Source: an uncultured Bacteroidota bacterium (GTDB lineage: Bacteria; Bacteroidota; Bacteroidia; Chitinophagales; Saprospiraceae). From it: 35,894 bases of DNA. Position 1 is the stretch's first letter. The number at the start of each line of letters is the position of its first letter. The position numbers and the translations under genes are program-made. Positions 1 through 9,700 of the stretch are shown here, in pieces. The stretch lies in NCBI GenBank assembly GCA_903836265.1, contig CAILQK010000016.1:1-35894 (forward strand). Reading direction: 5' to 3'. Under the pieces are notes generated by a model. The model was not told the origin of the DNA. It did no database searches and saw only the letters and a program-made list of their open reading frames with translations.

Positions 1-1581
1 GGTACCGTCTGAAGTCAGTGTCTGACCTTCAAACTCGTAGGTTTCACCATGACAAATACGCTCCTGAAGCGTCCTTCTGATATCCGGGATTACAGTCAGT
101 TTGAGAATAACCAGAGAATCACAACCGTACGAAGAGATCAGGTCAATCAGGTAAATACCCGGAGCGTCGTAATCCACACCTCCCAGACTGTACAGTTCGC
201 CCTGGCATATTTCAACACTTACACTGGTTTGTGTAACCGGCCTGACATCAAGGTGAAGGGTTACCAGTGAATCACAGCCATAAGTATCCTCGAACTGGAA
301 TTGATAGTCGCCGCTCTGCGACAGCACTACTCCGCCGTAAAAAAACAGCTCACCCTGGCAAATTGTAACGCTCTCTTCAGTGACTGAAGGCTGCCTGACG
401 GTCAGGATAAGGGTTACCGTTGCTTCACATCCGTACTGGGTGCTGTAAATAAAGGAATAAACACCCGTCTGGCTGAATATTTGCCCGTAGAGCTCATAGT
501 TCTCACCCTCGCAGATCACCGCTGTGACGGTGTCGCTGTTGGCTGGATAATAACTGAGGTTCAGTACAATCGTGGAATCGCAGCCGTTTTCTGCGGTATA
601 AACGGATGTATAGACACCGGGGTCGGTGATATCTGCACCCTCAAAGAAAAAAGATTCCCCCGGACATATATTTACGTCGAACAGGGTATTCAATTCAGGC
701 AATACGCTCAGATTCAGAACAATGACAGAGTCGCAGCCTCCGGCAGCCTGAAGCGAGTCCGTGTATATTCCTTCTGCAGTGAGTAACTGTCCGTTGAAAT
801 CGTAGGCTTCACCCGGACAAACAGTGGCGGAAATATTCGTTTCCAGGTAGTCACCAACCTGGAGTGTCAGAGTAATGATGGAGTCGCAACCACTGGTGGT
901 CTGATATACATAACTGCCCGACTGAGTCAGGGTGTCTCCTCTGAAGATGTATGAATATCCGGTACACACCCCGGCGAACAGATTCACAGATACGGGTGGG
1001 AGTACCTGAAGTTGCAGGGTTACGACAGAATCGCAGCCACCGGCAGCGATCAGAGAATCAATGTAAACTCCGGTCTGCGTGAGCAGTTCCCCGCCAAACA
1101 GGTAGGAGCCGCCACTGCAAATACGCTCATTCAGCTGAATATCAAAATAGTCAACAACCTGAAGATCAAGAATAATCAGGGAATCGCAACCATTTTCGGC
1201 GGTCAGCGTGGCGCCATAAGTACCGGTTGTTGTCAATGTACTGCCGTGAAAAAAATAGGACGACCCGCTACAGATACCGGCGTTCACGAAGGTCTGGTAA
1301 ACGGGCAGTACCGAAAGTGACAGTGTAATAATGGAGTCGCAACCGTGAGAACTGGTCAGCACCACAGAGTAAACTCCCGGATCGGCCAGCCGGGAACCAT
1401 AAAAATCATAATACCCGCCTGCACAGATTGACGCACTGACAGAATCGCCGTAGAGCGGAAAAACACTGAGCAGAAGCGTGACTGTCGAGTCGGAGCCGTC
1501 AGAAGCCACATAGGTAGCGGTGTAGGTACCCGGCTGATTCAGCGTGTCCCCGTTGAAAACATAGAACTCGTCGGCGCAGAT
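1..1581 (-). repeat. Degenerate ~153-bp coding repeats (10 full, 1 cut)
   Basis: The Gly-Cys-Asp-Ser codons recur on the minus strand near 1336, 1183, 1028, 881, 728, 573, 424, 270 and 115, a spacing of 147-155 bp. The first copy (near 1440-1581) has G-S-D-S instead of G-C-D-S, and the copy near 424 has G-C-E-A. The DNA is diverged although the protein pattern is kept, so the duplications are old and under selection for the fold. Confidence 0.85.
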
Positions 1582-1755
1582 ATTGGCCACAAGGGAAGAA
1601 TCTCCCGGCAATAACCCGGTTCCGGTAGCGAAAAGCGGGCAGGAGCAAAGAAACAGAAGAACCGGGAAAATGAATTTTTTGAGCCGCGAACTGCTGTTGT
1701 GTTCCGGCAGATTGGAAATCGGACTATGAGGCGGAGAAAAAACGGATGAAAACAT
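1..1755 (-). CDS. Repeat-rich secreted surface protein, 3' end outside window
   Basis: An open minus-strand frame of 585 codons runs from ATG at 1755 to the window edge without a stop, so the C-terminus is missing. After a long N-terminal stretch comes a Lys-Lys plus hydrophobic segment (about residues 26-42, KKFIFPVLLFLCSCPLFA) that looks like a signal peptide. The rest is ten complete and one cut repeat of about 51 residues. Each starts I/V-C-x-G-x-x-Y/F-x-F-x-G, continues with G-x-Y and closes with G-C-D-S followed by an alternating hydrophobic strand (L-x-L-x-V). Such arrays are common in large Bacteroidota surface proteins exported by T9SS. A C-terminal sorting domain would lie outside the window. 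The role is probably adhesion or a surface layer; this is inference. There is no other in-frame ATG before the hydrophobic segment. The leader is AT-rich with no Shine-Dalgarno, and I found no clear promoter. Confidence 0.85.
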   Translation of the reverse strand, partial: MFSSVFSPPHSPISNLPEHNSSSRLKKFIFPVLLFLCSCPLFATGTGLLPGDSSLVANICADEFYVFNGDTLNQPGTYTATYVASDGSDSTVTLLLSVFPLYGDSVSASICAGGYYDFYGSRLADPGVYSVVLTSSHGCDSIITLSLSVLPVYQTFVNAGICSGSSYFFHGSTLTTTGTYGATLTAENGCDSLIILDLQVVDYFDIQLNERICSGGSYLFGGELLTQTGVYIDSLIAAGGCDSVVTLQLQVLPPVSVNLFAGVCTGYSYIFRGDTLTQSGSYVYQTTSGCDSIITLTLQVGDYLETNISATVCPGEAYDFNGQLLTAEGIYTDSLQAAGGCDSVIVLNLSVLPELNTLFDVNICPGESFFFEGADITDPGVYTSVYTAENGCDSTIVLNLSYYPANSDTVTAVICEGENYELYGQIFSQTGVYSFIYSTQYGCEATVTLILTVRQPSVTEESVTICQGELFFYGGVVLSQSGDYQFQFEDTYGCDSLVTLHLDVRPVTQTSVSVEICQGELYSLGGVDYDAPGIYLIDLISSYGCDSLVILKLTVIPDIRRTLQERICHGETYEFEGQTLTSDGT

Positions 1756-1788
1756 GAAATTAAAATTTAAATCGGTGAAGGAATGTAT

Positions 1789-1835
1789 TAAAAGAAAAAG
1801 CCTTGCAGGGATCCACCAGGGGATACACTGCAAGG
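1789..1835 (-). terminator. Rho-independent terminator after the kinase operon
   Basis: On the minus strand CCTTGCAG (1835-1828) pairs with CTGCAAGG (1808-1801) across a 19-nt loop. A T-rich tract (complement of 1789-1800) follows. It lies about 120 nt after the histidine kinase stop and before the repeat protein, so it separates those transcripts. The rest of the 1756-1955 gap is AT-rich without other structure that I can name. Confidence 0.65.
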
Positions 1836-1955
1836 CGGGTTGACTGTCGGCCTGTTGCAGGTTGGAAAGTCATAAATCAATGTGGAATAGCAACGCAAAT
1901 ATGCATCCACCTGAAGCGGAAAGGCATTAAATATCAATTAAAAGATAATTAAAAT

Positions 1956-3326
1956 TTATTTTGTTGGAAAGATGACCCTGAAGTCGCTCCCCTGACCCAC
2001 TACAGAATGAATTTCTATGGTTCCACCATGCAACTCGACAATTCTGTGACTCAACGACAGGCCAATACCGTGGCCTTGCGTATGCGCGCGTGCATTTCCG
2101 GCCCTGTAGAAAGGCATAAATATCTTTTTCAAATCTTCTCCGGGAATACCAATTCCTTTGTCTTCAAAAGATATTTCAATGGACCTGAGTTTCGCTATAA
2201 AGGTGATTTTGACCGATTTGTCATCCGAAAACTTGCAGGCATTATCCATCAGATTAAGAAAGGCCGTTTTAAGCAGCATTTCATCCCCTTTGATCTGAAG
2301 CTGGGATTCTTCATCCGGCATAGAGCCATACTCTATCTGAAAGTGGTAACCCGGACGGCTTTTGCCGAGTTCCTGCTGGGCTGCAAACAGTACTTCATCT
2401 GCTCTCACCGGCCTGAACTGGTCGCGCTGTCTGTCAATATTGAATTGCGCCAGATTCAGCAACCCGTTGGTGAGACTGACCAGCGCTCTTGCATCCTCCA
2501 GCAAAGAATTGAGGGCTTTTTCGTATTCCTCAGGCGAACGCCGCTGGGCGAGCAACAGCTGCAACTGGCTCGAAATGGCGTTCAACGGGGTACGGAGTTC
2601 ATGGGAGGCGCTGCTCACAAACTGCCGCTGTATATTGAATGCCGATTCAATACGCTCAAGCATTTTGTTGAAATTAATTGCCAGCTGGGCAATCTCGTCC
2701 TGTTTGTTACCCTCGTCAATTCGCCTGCTCAGATTACCTGCACTGATACCGGACACTTCTGCATTCATTCTGGCCAGTGGAGCGAGCACCAGCCTCGAAA
2801 AAACCACACCGAAAAGTACTGTACTGAGCAATCCCACAAACAGGCCTGTCCACAAAACACGGGCAAGATTGCTCAGCTTGCTGTTTCCGTACCTGTCGTA
2901 GGCAGAGGCGATTACCACGAATTGACTGCTGCCGGCTGAATAAGTTATACCAACAAACTCACTACCGTTTTTACTGTATTCAACCTTTTCTCTTCTTCTT
3001 ATCTCGTTAATCAGACTGTCCGAGTAACCGATCGTAAAATCATCCGGACTTGAATACACTATCCTGTTCAATTCATTGAATACCAGAACTTTTTCCTGAA
3101 ACATTGCGTGTATGGAATTTCTGTCAATTATCCGCAACAATTTGTTGTCAACCTCCTGGACAGATACGAAAAGACGTGCTGTAGTGATAGCACGACTCTC
3201 CAGACGCGAGTAGAACTCTTCTCTCCTGTACTCTGCAGACAGATAGTATATGGAGGCAGAGAATACAATCAGAATAGTGGCTACGATAATTGAAAATCGC
3301 AGTGTAAGTTTGGTACGTATATTCAT
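1956..3326 (-). CDS. Membrane sensor histidine kinase
   Basis: A 456-residue inner-membrane sensor kinase. TM1 is about residues 10-30, followed by a periplasmic sensor of about 120 residues, TM2 at about 155-178 and a HAMP linker to about 228. The HisKA domain has its phospho-acceptor in SHELRTP (H242). The HATPase domain shows N-box DNACKF (N362), G1 DKGIGIP (389-395) and G2 GHGIGLSL (418-425), so all catalytic motifs are intact. The ATG at 3326 lies 10 nt after the OmpR-type regulator stop, so the two are a cognate pair in one operon. The architecture is that of CusS/HprS-like kinases with a periplasmic sensor, but the signal cannot be read from the sequence. A terminator follows downstream. 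Confidence 0.93.
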   Translation of the reverse strand: MNIRTKLTLRFSIIVATILIVFSASIYYLSAEYRREEFYSRLESRAITTARLFVSVQEVDNKLLRIIDRNSIHAMFQEKVLVFNELNRIVYSSPDDFTIGYSDSLINEIRRREKVEYSKNGSEFVGITYSAGSSQFVVIASAYDRYGNSKLSNLARVLWTGLFVGLLSTVLFGVVFSRLVLAPLARMNAEVSGISAGNLSRRIDEGNKQDEIAQLAINFNKMLERIESAFNIQRQFVSSASHELRTPLNAISSQLQLLLAQRRSPEEYEKALNSLLEDARALVSLTNGLLNLAQFNIDRQRDQFRPVRADEVLFAAQQELGKSRPGYHFQIEYGSMPDEESQLQIKGDEMLLKTAFLNLMDNACKFSDDKSVKITFIAKLRSIEISFEDKGIGIPGEDLKKIFMPFYRAGNARAHTQGHGIGLSLSHRIVELHGGTIEIHSVVGQGSDFRVIFPTK

Positions 3327-3336
3327 TACACCGGGC

Positions 3337-4026
3337 TCAGGGATGTTTTATGAAGTAGCCCATTCCCTGTTTGGTATGGATCAGTTTCGGTTCAAAGTTC
3401 TTGTCAATTTTCCTGCGCAGGAAATTGATATAAACGTCAACCACATTGGTACCGGTATCGAAATTTACATCCCATACCTCCTCGACAATCTCATATCTGG
3501 AAGCTACTTTTCCCGATTTTTTCATCAAAAACTCCAGCAATGCGAACTCCTTGGCAGTCAGTGAAATCAGCGTACTTCCTCTCCTGACTGTTTTGAATGC
3601 CAGGTTCACTTCGAGGTCAGCTACCCGCAATATACCATCCTGAGATGGCATGGCCTCTTCCCTGGAGCGTCGGAGCAGCAGCCTCATTCTGGCCATCAAC
3701 TCCCGAAAATCGAATGGTTTGACGATGTAGTCGTCAGCTCCTGCGTCAAATCCGTTCAGCTTTTGGTCTATCCCGCCGAGAGCTGTTACCAGTATCACCG
3801 GCACCTGGGGCTTCTGGTTTTTGATCTCCCGACACACCTCATATCCACTTATATACGGCAGATTCAGATCGAGCAGTACCAGATCGTATTTTTCTGAAAG
3901 TGCCAAATGGCGGGCTACTGCTCCGTCTGGAGCAATATCAGCGCCGAAATTGTTCTCTTCCAGCCACTTTTTGAATGACTCGGCCGCCTTGGGCTCGTCT
4001 TCAACGATGAGTACTCTTTCTGTCAT
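3337..4026 (-). CDS. OmpR/PhoB-family response regulator
   Basis: 229 residues. The N-terminal receiver has the acidic pair near the start (ED at 9-10), phospho-acceptor D53 in LVLLDLNLP and conserved K103 in IVKPFDF. The C-terminal winged-helix DNA-binding domain (about 130-229) includes the typical SLTAKEFALLEFL segment and a YINFLRRKID recognition-helix region, and ends in GMGYFIKHP. It should bind DNA when phosphorylated by the kinase encoded just downstream. Its ATG (4026) lies 3 nt after the stop of the AAA+ regulator, so the three genes are co-transcribed. It is not PorX, which has a PglZ-type effector domain. Confidence 0.93.
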   Translation of the reverse strand: MTERVLIVEDEPKAAESFKKWLEENNFGADIAPDGAVARHLALSEKYDLVLLDLNLPYISGYEVCREIKNQKPQVPVILVTALGGIDQKLNGFDAGADDYIVKPFDFRELMARMRLLLRRSREEAMPSQDGILRVADLEVNLAFKTVRRGSTLISLTAKEFALLEFLMKKSGKVASRYEIVEEVWDVNFDTGTNVVDVYINFLRRKIDKNFEPKLIHTKQGMGYFIKHP

Positions 4027-4029
4027 ACG

Positions 4030-5199
4030 CTAACCGTTTGGATAAACATACCGGCGAACTTCCTCTCCACTTACTGTCTGGTCACACAGGATGAACAATC
4101 GCTCAATGACATTGGCAAGTTCGCGTATGTTGCCGGTCCAGTTGTGATCCTGAAGGGCTCTGACGGCATCCGGCAGGAAATTTTTGGGCTGATGCCCGTA
4201 ATCGTCGGCTATTCTCCGGTTGAAATGTTCGAGCAACAGGGGAATGTCGTCGCGACGCTCGTTCAGTGAAGGCACTTTCACCACTATTACTGCAAGCCTG
4301 TGGTACAAGTCTTCCCGAAAACGACCGGCTGCAATTTCCTCCCTGAGGTCCTTGTTGGTGGCTGCCAGCACCCGCACATCCACTTTTATTTCCTTGTTGT
4401 CGCCCACACGGGTAATCTTGCTTTCCTGCAGGGCACGCAGTACCTTGGCCTGTGCATCGAGGCTCATATCGCCTATTTCATCGAGAAAAAGGGTGCCTCC
4501 TGTGGCTGACTCAAACTTGCCCGCCTTGTCGGCAATAGCACCTGTAAACGACCCCTTTTTATGCCCAAAAAGCTCACTTTCAATGAGCTCTGAAGGAATT
4601 GCTGCACAGTTCACTTCTACTAATGGCCCGTCAACGCGATTGCTTTTTTCGTGTATCCACCGGGCTACCAGTTCTTTGCCTGTACCATTTTGTCCGGTAA
4701 TCAGCACACGACTGTCGGTGGGAGCCACGCGCTCAAGCATCCGCTTGATCTCAAGGATTGGCGAGCTCTCCCCTATCATATTGACTCCCTTGCTGGCTTT
4801 TACCTGCTTCCGGAGTACTTGCGTGGTATTCACCAGTTCACTTCGGTCAAGCGCATTCCGCACAGTAATGAGCATCCTGTTCAGATCAGGCGGTTTGGAA
4901 ATAAAATCAAAAGCACCCTTCTTTACAGCCTCCACAGCCGTATCAATAGTGCCGTGACCGCTCACCATAATAACAGGCGTTTCCGGCGACAGAATCTGCA
5001 GGCGCTCAAGTGCCTCGATTCCATCCATCTTGGGCATCTTGATATCCGTGATGACTACATCGTATTTCTCCTTTTGTACTTTGGCAACACATTCGAGACC
5101 ATCCACAGCCTCGTCCACCTCATACCCTTCAAACTCGAGGATATCGCGCAGGGTCCTGCGAATGGGGGTTTCATCGTCAACTATCAGTATTTTAGCCAT
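4030..5199 (-). CDS. Sigma-54-type AAA+ response regulator lacking a DNA-binding domain
   Basis: 389 residues. The receiver (1-120) has phospho-acceptor D52 in ITDIKMPKMDG and K102. The central AAA+ domain (about 142-370) has Walker A GQNGTGKE (169-176), the sigma-54 contact loop GSFTGA (216-221, S instead of the commoner A) and Walker B GGTLFLDEIGD (234-244). The protein ends about 20 residues after the NIRELANVIER helix, where NtrC-type proteins continue into a Fis-type helix-turn-helix. It should therefore be able to remodel sigma-54 polymerase but not bind an enhancer itself, unless a partner recruits it. The short length looks genuine: a clean TAG stop at 4030 is followed 4 nt later by the next gene's ATG. 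It is the first gene of a three-gene operon with a strong promoter. Confidence 0.9.
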   Translation of the reverse strand: MAKILIVDDETPIRRTLRDILEFEGYEVDEAVDGLECVAKVQKEKYDVVITDIKMPKMDGIEALERLQILSPETPVIMVSGHGTIDTAVEAVKKGAFDFISKPPDLNRMLITVRNALDRSELVNTTQVLRKQVKASKGVNMIGESSPILEIKRMLERVAPTDSRVLITGQNGTGKELVARWIHEKSNRVDGPLVEVNCAAIPSELIESELFGHKKGSFTGAIADKAGKFESATGGTLFLDEIGDMSLDAQAKVLRALQESKITRVGDNKEIKVDVRVLAATNKDLREEIAAGRFREDLYHRLAVIVVKVPSLNERRDDIPLLLEHFNRRIADDYGHQPKNFLPDAVRALQDHNWTGNIRELANVIERLFILCDQTVSGEEVRRYVYPNG

Positions 5200-5226
5200 T
5201 GGCGTGTTTTTCTTTTTGTCGGACTA

Positions 5227-5257
5227 CAAAGGTAATCCATGCCGGCACTGTTTCAAA
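5227..5257 (-). promoter_or_regulatory. Bacteroidota-type promoter for the signalling operon
   Basis: On the minus strand TTTG (5257-5254), a 19-bp spacer and TACCTTTG (5234-5227) match the Bacteroidota sigma-A promoter (TTTG, 19-21, TAnnTTTG). The predicted start is near 5220, about 20 nt before the ATG at 5199. Confidence 0.7.
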
Positions 5258-5334
5258 CCTCCTGATACGATTGTTTTAAACAAATAACCGGAAATACTCT
5301 GCTTTAACATAATTCATGATTATTATATATGAAC

Positions 5335-5368
5335 ATGGGCCGCCCCGGCTCAATCCGGAACGGCCCAT
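5335..5368 (-). terminator. Stem-loop downstream of porV
   Basis: ATGGGCCG (5335-5342) pairs with CGGCCCAT (5361-5368). An inner CCGG/CCGG stem is separated by a 2-nt mismatch, around a 6-nt loop. It lies 27 nt after the porV stop. There is no clear U-tract, so it may be a 3'-end stabiliser rather than an intrinsic terminator. Confidence 0.5.
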
Positions 5369-5394
5369 ATTGATTATGATTTCTTTCAGAATGC

Positions 5395-6627
5395 TTATTC
5401 TTCGCCCTCAAATGCCTCAAAATCGAAAATAAGAGAGAAACGCAGGGTGTTGTCAAGCGGATTCCGCTGGTTGCTCGTAGGCACCAGATAGGAGAAGTTG
5501 AGTCCGAAGATATTGTATTTTACTCCAAGACCCACACTGAAATATTTTCGGTTTCCTTTGGAATAGTGCTCGTGGAAATATCCCATACGTACTGCAAACT
5601 GGTCGTCATACCAGTACTCGGCACCGGCACCAACGGTAATTTCCTTGAGTTCCTCGCTGAAACCTCCGGGAGCATCTCCGAATGACCGGAACACTCCGCG
5701 AACCGGTGACAGTTGCTTGTAATCGGGGAAACCATCTCCGTCATCATCAATTTCCGGGCGCGGAGTGGGCACAAGCAGTTTGTTGAAATCGGTAGTAAGG
5801 GTGATGGAGTTGTAATCGTCGAGACCAATTTTCAGTGCCGTACCCACACCGAGATTGGTGGGTATGTAGTCGCGGTTTACCGAATTGGTGTAGGTAATTT
5901 TGGAGCCCAGATTGCTGACTGCAGCACCGAAAGTGAAGTCGGATTTGTAGCGATTTATCTTGACCGGCTTGCGATACGTCATCGAGAAATCTGCAGCACC
6001 GGCAACCCCGGGACGAATTTCGTTTCCTTCGACAATCCGGCCCGTTGCCAGGTTGGAATAGATGAACTTGGCTCCGACTGCCGCAGACAGGTTGTCAGAC
6101 AACTTGCGCGCATATCCGGCACTGAATTCAAACTCATTGGGGCGTCCCTGTCCGAGCGATTCACCCTGTTCGTTGGTAAACTCAATATCGCCGAGCGAAA
6201 AGTAGCGCAGACTGGCACCGACGGCCTGACGGTCGTCGAGTCTGTAGTAACCTGAAAGATACGCAAGATATACGTCATTCAGACCCAGATTGCGCATCCA
6301 CGGTGTATAGGTTGCCGAGATTGACACATTCTTCGTGGCAAAGGCGAGCTTGGAAGGGTTATAGTGCATACCGTTGGGATCAGCAGAAGTTGCGATACCA
6401 ACATCGCCCATGGCACCACCGCGCGCGTCAGGCACAATGCGGAGGAAAGGAACAGCAGACGTTACAGCATTGGCACAACGCTCCCCTGTCGGGCTGGTCT
6501 GACCTGTTATGGGGTCGAAAGAGTAACCCTGCCCGTCCTGGCAACGGGCGAAAACCTGGGCTTCAGTATGTCCGGCGGACAAAACAAACGGCATCATCAA
6601 TAACAGCCGTACGATCAGTTTCTTCAT
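5395..6627 (-). CDS. porV: T9SS outer-membrane shuttle protein PorV (LptO family)
   Basis: 410 residues: a signal peptide (MKKLIVRLLLMMPFVLSAG, cut near AEAQ), then the family hallmark FLRIVPDARGGAMGDVG followed by a FadL-like 14-strand beta-barrel with many alternating aromatic strands. The last strand ends in SLIFDFEAFEGEE. In Porphyromonas and Flavobacterium PorV binds the C-terminal domain of cargo leaving the Sov translocon and carries it to the PorU sortase. A DDDGDGFPD acidic loop near residues 304-312 may bind calcium. It lies 137 nt downstream of porU on the same strand, the usual porU-porV order. TATTTTTG at 6758-6751 could give a weak internal promoter, but I see no -33 element. 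Confidence 0.95.
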   Translation of the reverse strand: MKKLIVRLLLMMPFVLSAGHTEAQVFARCQDGQGYSFDPITGQTSPTGERCANAVTSAVPFLRIVPDARGGAMGDVGIATSADPNGMHYNPSKLAFATKNVSISATYTPWMRNLGLNDVYLAYLSGYYRLDDRQAVGASLRYFSLGDIEFTNEQGESLGQGRPNEFEFSAGYARKLSDNLSAAVGAKFIYSNLATGRIVEGNEIRPGVAGAADFSMTYRKPVKINRYKSDFTFGAAVSNLGSKITYTNSVNRDYIPTNLGVGTALKIGLDDYNSITLTTDFNKLLVPTPRPEIDDDGDGFPDYKQLSPVRGVFRSFGDAPGGFSEELKEITVGAGAEYWYDDQFAVRMGYFHEHYSKGNRKYFSVGLGVKYNIFGLNFSYLVPTSNQRNPLDNTLRFSLIFDFEAFEGEE

Positions 6628-6764
6628 TTTTCAGTATTATTTTACTGTTAGCTGGTGATTACTCCATTTTTCTGGAGTGAAAGGATGCCCGCACTGCATC
6701 CAATACCATGCCATGACGCACTTCAGATGTAACTGGTTGTCCGGAACAGACAAAAATATATTCA

Positions 6765-9700
6765 TTATTTCAGAATAACCAGTTTTTCGAACTCGCTTTC
6801 AGCCGTAGTCTGATTACCTGAAGTATCCGTACCGCGGATTTTCACCCTGTAAAGGTAAACTCCCCTGGCCAGTTGGTCTCCATAATCATCCCTGCCGTCC
6901 CATTGTATATCGGCAACCCGATACCCGTCGGTATTTGCAACTGTCTGCTGTATGGTTTTGACCAGCCTTCCCGCAACAGAAAATATACTGATCTGCACGT
7001 CCAGCATTTGTCCGGCAAGCGTATGTTCAAACTGGAACCACGTATTGGTTGTAAATGGATTCGGATAGTTGAGTACATGGCCGAGTGCCACATCTCCGGC
7101 CTCCGCCACGACAAATTCAACATAGCCTTCTCCCGAATTGTTGGCTATATCCCAGCCCTTTACCGCCAGGGTATGCCTGCCGGGAGCCAGATTGTTCAGC
7201 GGATAAACAGCCTGTCCCCTGCGCGAATCATCGGGAGCACTCTGGTAAAACTCGTTCAGAACGATGGTTTCAAGCACGTTGCCATCCAGTACGGCTGTCA
7301 GGTCGTGCCCGAGACTGGTGCCTGTTACATTCATTCCGTAATCGTCTGAACATTTTACCAGCACTTTCGGCGAGCTGTCGGTTACCCCTCCCGTTACAAA
7401 GGCGTCTGTATTCAGAAATGCCTGTACCAGCGGCGGCCGGTTATCCTTGATGACTCCGGCATTACCGCCAATAATAACGGTTTCATCGGCACCTGCAGCA
7501 TCGAGGGGTGTACCATCTTCGGCGTAATAGCTTATTTTACCAAAGCCATAATTATAGTTGATATCCTTGGGTATTACGAAACTTATGGTGAATTCTCCGT
7601 TTTTCACCGTGGCAATTCCTCTGAAAATCACGCTCCGCTGTACCGTGAACTCTTTCCTGTAGCTTCCCTGATCCTGTGCCAGTGTCTGGAGATTCTGTTT
7701 TTTATCGAAAAGGGTAACGTACACACGCCCGTTGAAGTCGCTGAGCCGGTTGCCGTCAGGGTCAGTAACCATACCCTCCAGTGTTATCGGCATGAGGGCC
7801 TTCAGTGTATCTGCCGGACCATTCGGGCCGCTTATCCTGGTAGTGGCAATCCGGTTTTCAGGTATGGCCAGTGTCATGGCAGGATCGCCCAGCAGGGTGA
7901 AGCGCCGGGCATTCTGAATGTCGGAGGTCAGTTTGTTCTTGGAGTCTTTCAGTATGCGCCCGATTGTGCGGTACTGTCCGTTGATTTTCTCATAGATAAT
8001 GCTCTGTACAGCATCCGTGAGATCCTCGTTGCCGTTGATATAAACGGATCTGACCGTGGTAAAGAGTGCAATGGCTCCGGAATTGACCCGAAGGAGCGCC
8101 TGCTCTCCTCCGGTCAGAGTGGTGTAGTCGTCGTATCCGCCAAACGTGCAGGTAGCGGTAATGATGAGCGGATATCGGTTCCTGTTGTCCCAGCTGGCTA
8201 TGTCATTGTTATCCAGCACGCGCTCCTGCGACCACCCGCGCGGCCCCCCGTGACCAATGTAATGAGTAATCAGGTTACCCTTGAAAATATTGGAATTGAT
8301 GGCAGCCTTGGCATCCGGGAATCGCTGCCCGGCAGAGGTAGCCACCTGCTGGTAGGCATCGAAATAAACTTTCTCATTGTTAAAGAACTTGACCGCGCTG
8401 GTATTGTCGGTAGCCAGCTTGTCTGCCTGATTGATGTGTGCGTTCCCGTCTTCATCATCGGCAATAAACAGTACCCTCAACCTCCAGTCGCCCAGAAGAG
8501 CAGGATCCTGATCGTATGCAATTATCTTGTCGGTCAGTGCGTCCGCCTCTTCAGCGTTTCGCGCAACCAGCCTCCCCACCGATATATCCAGTGAGCCGGT
8601 GAGTGCCCCACCCTCTTCCGGACTGAGCAGTGCAAAAAAGTCGTCGGAGGGAAACGCATTGATGGGACTGAAAGACTCTGCTGTTTCAAACACGGGAATA
8701 TAGTCGTTGTTCCCGTCGCCGTTTGAGTTGTTCTTCGGATCGAAAGAACCATCGCCAAACAGCAGCATGTACTGAAACTTGTCGGGATCGCGCTCCAGCA
8801 GCATGCGCGCGAAATCGCGTATTGCAACAGGATCCTTCCCGCCCGACGAAAACTCGTTGAAAAGATCCAGTACATTCACTGCAGCTGCCGACAAGCCGCT
8901 GAAGTCTCTTCTGTGCGCGGCAAGGCGCTCGGCAGCTTTCTCTGTTTCCGGGTGATAAAGTATAACCATATCCAGTCCGCGCAAACCATGCAAATTCTGG
9001 TTGGCAATTTTCCCCGCTGAAAATTCGGGCTTCGGAAAAGATGCCCCGGCATTCCAGGCCACAAAACTGCGGAGAACTCCCTGTGTGGCAGCTCCAAAAG
9101 TGGCCAGATTGCCAGCCAGGGTGAACAGTTGCTTTTTGGGGGTCTGCGGAGCTGTGATATCCCATATGGTCAGATCAGCGCCCGCATTGGATATACGGAA
9201 CTGTGTGGCCGGCCGGCCGAGCGTTTTGACATCCCTGAACTCCAGTATATTGCCGCTCATCGCAAGTTTGCGACGTACGTTCAGCTCAATGTAGTCGAGC
9301 CAGCCCTCACTGGAACTGCCCACTTCAGGGTAGTTCACTACCACCTGCAACGGACTGCCAGCGGGCAGGAACGAACCTGTGACAACAGCGTTGGCAGCAA
9401 ATGGGCCATCGTTGTTGTCAGTATCAACACCTGCAATGGACTTGCTGAAAGTGGAACCCGACACCTGAAAACGCACGCTCTGGCTTACATTGCTGCGGCC
9501 GGCGAACTCCCCGCGCATGCGCGCAATACTGTCGGTAACAATATCCGGGAAGTCAAACGTGTAGGTCTTTGTGCGGCTCTGATAGAAATAGTCGCCGAAC
9601 CAGCGTTTACCCGACCCCTGCGAGGATGAATTGTAGTTAAGCAGGTTGGTCTTCTCTTCCTCCAGCCGGACGAAATCATCGAACTGATCGGTAGTGAAAG

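Noticed and set aside
49-1320. Three plus-strand open frames (49-270, 481-786, 1012-1320)
   Set aside because: They lie opposite the minus-strand repeat protein and only reflect its repeated codons; no start signals or domain features.
1-1581. CRISPR-like periodicity
   Set aside because: The period is about 153 bp, the copies are diverged and lie in frame in a coding sequence.
2007-2939. 310-codon plus-strand open frame
   Set aside because: Antisense shadow of the histidine kinase, whose full set of motifs is on the minus strand.
3337-4026. PorX/PorY regulators of type IX secretion
   Set aside because: The regulator has an OmpR winged helix, not the PglZ-type effector of PorX, so closeness to porUV is not evidence of that system.
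6661-6678. Stem-loop between porU and porV
   Set aside because: Six-base stem with no T-tract; too weak to call a terminator.
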